Assembly (NCBI GenBank): GCA_050011895.1
Contig: JBEKIF010000117.1
Location: 1-9,731 of the forward strand
Source: DATBGO01 sp050011895
GTDB lineage: Bacteria; Actinomycetota; Actinomycetes; Streptosporangiales; Streptosporangiaceae
Length of the DNA stretch: 9,731 bases
Reading direction: 5' to 3'
The notes under the pieces are model-generated. The model searched no databases, was not told where the DNA came from, and saw only the letters and a list, made by a program, of their open reading frames with translations. Each line of letters opens with the position of its first letter. The first letter of the stretch is position 1. Both the position numbers and the translations under genes were made by a program. Below are positions 7,149-9,731 of this stretch, in pieces.

Positions 7149-7732
7149 ATGCCATCAACCGCCATGCTTGTCATGGATGTGCAGCAGAGCATTGTCGAGC
7201 GCGTCGCCGGCGACGGGGACTACCTGGCCCGGATGGCTGCCGCCATCGATGCTGCCCGCGGCGCAGGGATCCGGGTCATTTACGTGACCGTCGCGTTCCG
7301 CCCGGGATATCCCGAGGTCAGCCAGCGAAATAAGAGCTTCGCGGCCGTCACCGGGACCGGGCGGTACACCGAAGGCGGCCTGGCGCACGCGTTCATCCTG
7401 CCATCGCCCCGGCCTCCGGCGATGTTATCGTCACTAAACGCCGGGTATCGGCGTTCACCGGCAGCGATCTGGATGTGGTGCTGCGGGCCAGCCACGCCGA
7501 CAGCCTGGTACTGGCGGGCATCGCGACCAGTGGCGTGGTGCTATCAACCCTCCGCCAGGCCGCCGACCTGGACTACTCGCTCACCGTTCTGGCCGACGGC
7601 TGCCTTGACGCCGACCCCGAAGTGCACCGGGTACTCCTGGAGAAGGTGTTTCCCCGCCAGGCAGAGGTCGTCCCCATCGCTGCGTGGACAGTCAGCCTGG
7701 ACAAGGCAAGATCCAGCCCAGCGGGTCACTGA
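7149..7732 (+). pseudogene. Isochorismatase-like (cysteine hydrolase fold) protein, frameshifted
   Basis: From ATG 7149 (GGAAG at 7134-7138 upstream) the first frame reads MPSTAMLVMDVQQSIVERV, IDAARGAGIRVIYVTVAFRP and RNKSFAAVTGTGRYTEGGLA. This is the N-terminal half of the isochorismatase fold with its catalytic Asp in MDVQ. Near 7388-7392 the match moves to another frame: VHPAIAPASGDVIVTKRRVS, AFTGSDLDVVLRA, LVLAGIATSGVVLSTLRQA and so on to TGA 7730-7732. One missing base after GCGCACGC would restore a single protein of about 194 residues, the normal family length. The conserved Lys is present (AAA 7436-7438). The position of the usual nucleophilic Cys is Val (GTG 7535-7537, motif TSGVV). 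From memory, related actinobacterial proteins also have this form, so it may not be part of the decay. The substrate is unknown. Confidence 0.85.
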
Positions 7733-7740
7733 AGTCAGAC

Positions 7741-7923
7741 TCGCATGCCGCAGCGTGCGCACCTGTGCGGGTGCTCTGTCGAATCGTTCGGGCCGGTGAG
7801 TGGGGCCTGGCAAGCTTCGCGTCGCGGGAACCTCGTACGTGAACGGCAACCCGGTCGTTGTCCGGAACTCCTTGTGGCAGCGTGCGCCTCGATCCGCTGC
7901 CACACGGCATCGAATGAGTCCAT
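7741..7923 (-). pseudogene. Multiply frameshifted remnant of a small uncharacterised protein
   Basis: From ATG 7923 on the minus strand the first frame reads MDSFDAVWQRIEAHA. The next piece, KEFRTTTGLPFTYEVPATR, is in a second frame (shift near 7874). A third piece, KLARPHSPARTIRQST, is in a third frame (shift near 7815). Together they resemble a small actinobacterial protein that begins MxxxAVWQRI and continues EFRTxTGLPFTYEV, known to me only as uncharacterised. The frame of the first piece stays open upstream to 8025 but does not look conserved there. With two or more shifts in under 200 bases this is a dead gene. The rest of the stretch 7733-8104 shows only the promoter-like site of the methyltransferase gene. 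Confidence 0.45.
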
Positions 7924-8074
7924 GCCCTCATGATGGAGATCCACCCAGGCGAGCGCCAGAGCTTTAGCGCCACGGTTACCGCATCTGCCTGGCCGTCGCA
8001 GCTCATACCTGCCCGGTGCACTCACATGCTGCCGCGAGCGCGCACGGCTGCGGTGATGCGGCTGCGGGGTGGGC

Positions 8075-8083
8075 TGCTAGGTT
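8075..8083 (+). promoter_or_regulatory. Possible extended -10 promoter element of the methyltransferase gene
   Basis: TGCTAGGTT fits an extended -10 (TGN followed by TANNNT) about 22 bases before the ATG at 8105. Transcription would begin near 8090, leaving a short leader that contains GGAGG. No clear -35 was found, so this is tentative. Confidence 0.3.
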
Positions 8084-8104
8084 GACCGTGTCATGGAGGC
8101 CACC

Positions 8105-8662
8105 ATGCCTGCGCTCGCCGCCGCCGCTACCAGCAGGGCACGCTCGGCCGGGTTCCGGCTCTCATGCGAGCCCGCCGTCGGGCAGCTGCTGGCCGTCCTG
8201 GCGGCGCACCTGCCCGCCGGCGCGCGCGTTCTGGAACTCGGTACTGGCGCGGGGGTAGGTACTGCCTGGATTGCCGGTGGGCTGCTGCCCCGCACGGACG
8301 TCACGGTGACCACCATCGAAAAGGACCCGCAGACGGCGGCTCTGGCCGCCCGGGCGGCCTGGCCGCAGTTCGTTGACCTGCGAGTGGGCGACGCGCTTGA
8401 CATGCTTGGCAAGGCCGGGGCCTTCGATCTGATATTCGCCGACGCGCAGGGCGGCAAATGGGCAGGCCTTGACCGCACGATCGCCGCGCTCCGCCCGCAT
8501 GGCCTGCTCGTGGTGGACGACATGACCGCCACCCCGGAATGGACCGCTGAGCAGCACGCCAAGCAGGACGGCGTACGGCAGGCCCTGCTCACCAGCCCGC
8601 TGCTCACCTCGATCGAACTCGATCACGGCTCCGGAGTCATCCTCGCCACCCGCCACGCCTGA
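8105..8662 (+). CDS. SAM-dependent O-methyltransferase (class I fold)
   Basis: The protein has 185 residues from ATG 8105. Motif I, VLELGTGAGVG (42-52), forms the SAM-binding loop. The acidic end of the next strand is in TIEKDP (about 70-75), GDA near 95 follows, FDLIFADAQGGKW (107-119) carries the metal/SAM-side Asp, and LLVVDDM (134-140) closes the core. This set is typical of the O-methyltransferase family 3 (catechol-OMT-like) group. The substrate cannot be predicted. ATG 8105 is preferred over ATG 8093 because GGAGG (8095-8099) lies 5 bases before it and would itself overlap the codons after 8093. The frame is intact, which sets it apart from most of its neighbours. It stands alone, with no obvious operon partner. 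Confidence 0.88.
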   Translation: MPALAAAATSRARSAGFRLSCEPAVGQLLAVLAAHLPAGARVLELGTGAGVGTAWIAGGLLPRTDVTVTTIEKDPQTAALAARAAWPQFVDLRVGDALDMLGKAGAFDLIFADAQGGKWAGLDRTIAALRPHGLLVVDDMTATPEWTAEQHAKQDGVRQALLTSPLLTSIELDHGSGVILATRHA

Positions 8663-8705
8663 ATCCAGCCCCAAGCGGTTCTCGCACCATCCTCGGCATC
8701 CGCTA

Positions 8706-8810
8706 GTGCCGCGAGTGGAGTGGTCAGCCAGCGAGGCGCTTGCGCAGAGCATCTGCCGGCTGGTCAGCTGCGTGGTGGTTCCCGGCTTCGATTACGCGGA
8801 CTTCCGCCCG
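8706..8810 (+). pseudogene. C-terminal tail of a DUF985-type cupin (remnant)
   Basis: The frame beginning at GTG 8706 reads VPRVEWSASEAL and then LVSCVVVPGFDYADFRP. The second block closely resembles the invariant end of DUF985 (cupin_5) proteins, LVxCxVAPGFDFxDFEL. The front part resembles the VPxGxWQAAE segment just before it. The whole cupin barrel that should come first is absent: the preceding bases belong to the methyltransferase gene and its short downstream spacer. After ADFRP the frame runs on to TGA 8943-8945 without any recognisable similarity. It is a tail fragment with no expected function. The remaining bases up to 9002 hold only an AT-rich dyad and the leader of the next gene. 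Confidence 0.5.
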
Positions 8811-8841
8811 CGCTACCAGTCTGCCCGCGCCGCGGATTCTT

Positions 8842-8869
8842 ATTATCGTGTTGTCCTCTCAGCGATAAT
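8842..8869. repeat. AT-rich inverted repeat (operator-like dyad)
   Basis: ATTATCG (8842-8848) and CGATAAT (8863-8869) are perfect inverted copies with a 14-base centre. It is an AT-rich island in very GC-rich DNA, about 130 bases upstream of the propeller gene. It could be a regulator binding site, a hairpin, or the scar of an insertion. No promoter boxes with good spacing were found around it. Confidence 0.45.
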
Positions 8870-9002
8870 CGCGAAAATCCGCCACGATCATGGGAAACTC
8901 CGGCCGAGCTGGTGTATTACGCCTTCGGCAATCCGCGGTAAATGAATGGCTCATATCCTGGGGCCGCATGAGTGGTCATAGGAAACGGGCGAGGGGAATC
9001 CC

Positions 9003-9556
9003 ATGAGGCGCGCGCGTACCACCCGCGCTTCGCGCGCCGCCGCGGCTGCGGCAGCGATGACGTCACTGGCCCTGGCCGCCGCCGCCGCCCCGGCCGCCGC
9101 CGCCCCGGCCGCCGCCGTTGGCCCGGCCACCTCCCGGACTGCGAACCCGGTGACCGCTTATATCGCCGACGCAGGCTCTACTACGGTCACCCCTATCCTG
9201 GCCGCCACCAACACTCCCGGACCCCCGATCAACGTCGGGGACTATCCGTTCCTCATCGCGGCTACGCCGGACGGGAAGACGGGAAGACCGCCTACATCGC
9301 CGATATGGGCGACGGGGAGCACCCGAGCACCGTCACCCCGATCCAGACGGCCACCAATACCGCGGGGCCCCAGATCCCGGTCGGGATCTGCCCCATGGCC
9401 ATCGCGATCACGCCGGACGGGAAGACCGCCTACGTCGTCGACGCTGGCGACGACGAAACCTCGGGCCGGGTCATCCCGATCCAGACCGCCACCAACACCG
9501 CAGGATCCCCGATCGTGGCCGGGCCCGTCCCGTACGCCATCGCGATCGTGCCGTAA
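9003..9556 (+). pseudogene. Secreted YVTN-type beta-propeller repeat protein, frameshifted
   Basis: ATG 9003 is preceded by GAGGGG with a 6-base gap. The N-terminus (MRRARTTRASRAAAAAAAM, then a hydrophobic Ala/Leu run and APAAA) is a signal peptide of about 38 residues, so the product would be exported. Three repeats of about 42-46 residues follow, each starting TAYIAD or TAYVVD and containing TVTPI or RVIPI, then ATNTxGxxI, then PxxIAxTPDGK. This is the YVTN/NHL-like beta-propeller blade pattern. The first repeat ends in frame 1 at ATPDGK. The second and third lie in another frame that ends at TAA 9554-9556. The cause is an 8-base tandem duplication (GACGGGAA, 9270-9285); removing one copy restores one protein of about 180 residues. 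Even restored, three blades are few for a closed propeller, so it was probably already short or assembled as an oligomer. The function is unknown; such proteins are often cell-surface or extracellular. Confidence 0.8.
9270..9285 (+). repeat. 8-bp tandem duplication that breaks the propeller gene
   Basis: GACGGGAA occurs twice without a gap (9270-9277, 9278-9285). The same motif occurs once at the equivalent place in the next repeat unit (9417-9424), where the frame is continuous. Replication slippage is the simplest explanation, though an assembly error is possible. Confidence 0.85.
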
Positions 9557-9630
9557 CGGCCCCGGCTCCAGTTCTCGGCTCACGAGCGCCCGATTCCCCT
9601 CGTACTGAGTCGGCCCCCGGAGCGATTGTG

Positions 9631-9648
9631 CGGGTCGCCGGTTACCCG
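9631..9648. terminator. Possible hairpin between convergent genes
   Basis: CGGGT (9631-9635) and ACCCG (9644-9648) can form a 5-bp stem with an 8-base loop. It lies between the stop of the propeller gene and the stop of the minus-strand VOC gene, where a shared terminator would be expected. The stem is short and there is no T-tract. Confidence 0.2.
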
Positions 9649-9661
9649 GGATCTGGTCGCG

Positions 9662-9731
9662 CTATCGCGGGGTCAGCACGCAGAACTCATGGCCATCGGG
9701 ATCGGCCATGACCACCCAGCTGACCTCGCCC
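9662..9731 (-). CDS. VOC family (glyoxalase/bleomycin-resistance-like) protein, C-terminus (partial)
   Basis: The minus-strand frame entering from the right edge reads GEVSWVVMADPDGHEFCVLTPR and then stops at TAG 9664-9662. W-V-V-M-A-D-P-D-G-H-E-F-C-V-L is the signature end of VOC-fold proteins (glyoxalase I, extradiol dioxygenase and bleomycin-resistance relatives). The Glu of HEFCV is the usual metal-binding residue. Only the last 22 codons are visible, so the subfamily and function cannot be told. It converges on the propeller gene, 105 bases away. Confidence 0.85.
   Translation of the reverse strand, partial: GEVSWVVMADPDGHEFCVLTPR

Noticed and set aside
9076..9118. GCC-rich tandem repeats
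   Set aside because: They encode the Ala-rich signal peptide and need no separate explanation.

Overview
The window is GC-rich DNA of actinobacterial type. The reading frames have strongly GC-biased third positions, GTG starts occur, and the protein families match those of Mycobacterium, Streptomyces and Streptosporangium relatives. No rRNA, tRNA or CRISPR array was seen.

Layout from left to right. Bases 1-139 hold the 3' end of an unrecognised plus-strand gene, followed by a GC hairpin. Bases 187-480 (minus) hold a decayed rve-type transposase with two frameshifts. Bases 592-5767 (minus) hold the only large intact unit, a two-gene glycerolipid operon. It has a PlsB-type glycerol-3-phosphate acyltransferase (757 aa) followed, with a 14-base overlap, by a 971-aa fusion of a HAD-IB phosphatase, a PlsC acyltransferase and a WS/DGAT-type wax ester/triacylglycerol synthase. 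From 5806 to 9556 the DNA is mostly a gene graveyard. It contains a TetR N-terminal fragment, a small doubtful ORF, an intact NTF2-like protein, an unknown remnant, a frameshifted isochorismatase-like gene, a multiply frameshifted small-protein remnant, an intact O-methyltransferase, a cupin tail, and a secreted YVTN beta-propeller gene broken by an 8-bp tandem duplication. The right edge carries the C-terminus of a VOC (glyoxalase/bleomycin-resistance) protein on the minus strand.

The lipid operon is the most interesting content. Its domains match the four chemical steps from glycerol-3-phosphate to triacylglycerol: PlsB makes lysophosphatidate, PlsC makes phosphatidate, the HAD domain might remove the phosphate to give diacylglycerol, and the WS/DGAT domain would add the third acyl chain. 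In M. tuberculosis the corresponding proteins (Rv2482c PlsB2, Rv2483c HAD-PlsC, Rv2484c WS/DGAT) are separate neighbours. Here the last two are one polypeptide and the gene order differs. The phosphatidate-phosphatase role of the HAD domain is an inference.

The many broken genes around the operon suggest real decay, because several are fragments lacking whole domains. The single-base and 8-base lesions in otherwise well-preserved genes could still be sequencing or assembly errors.
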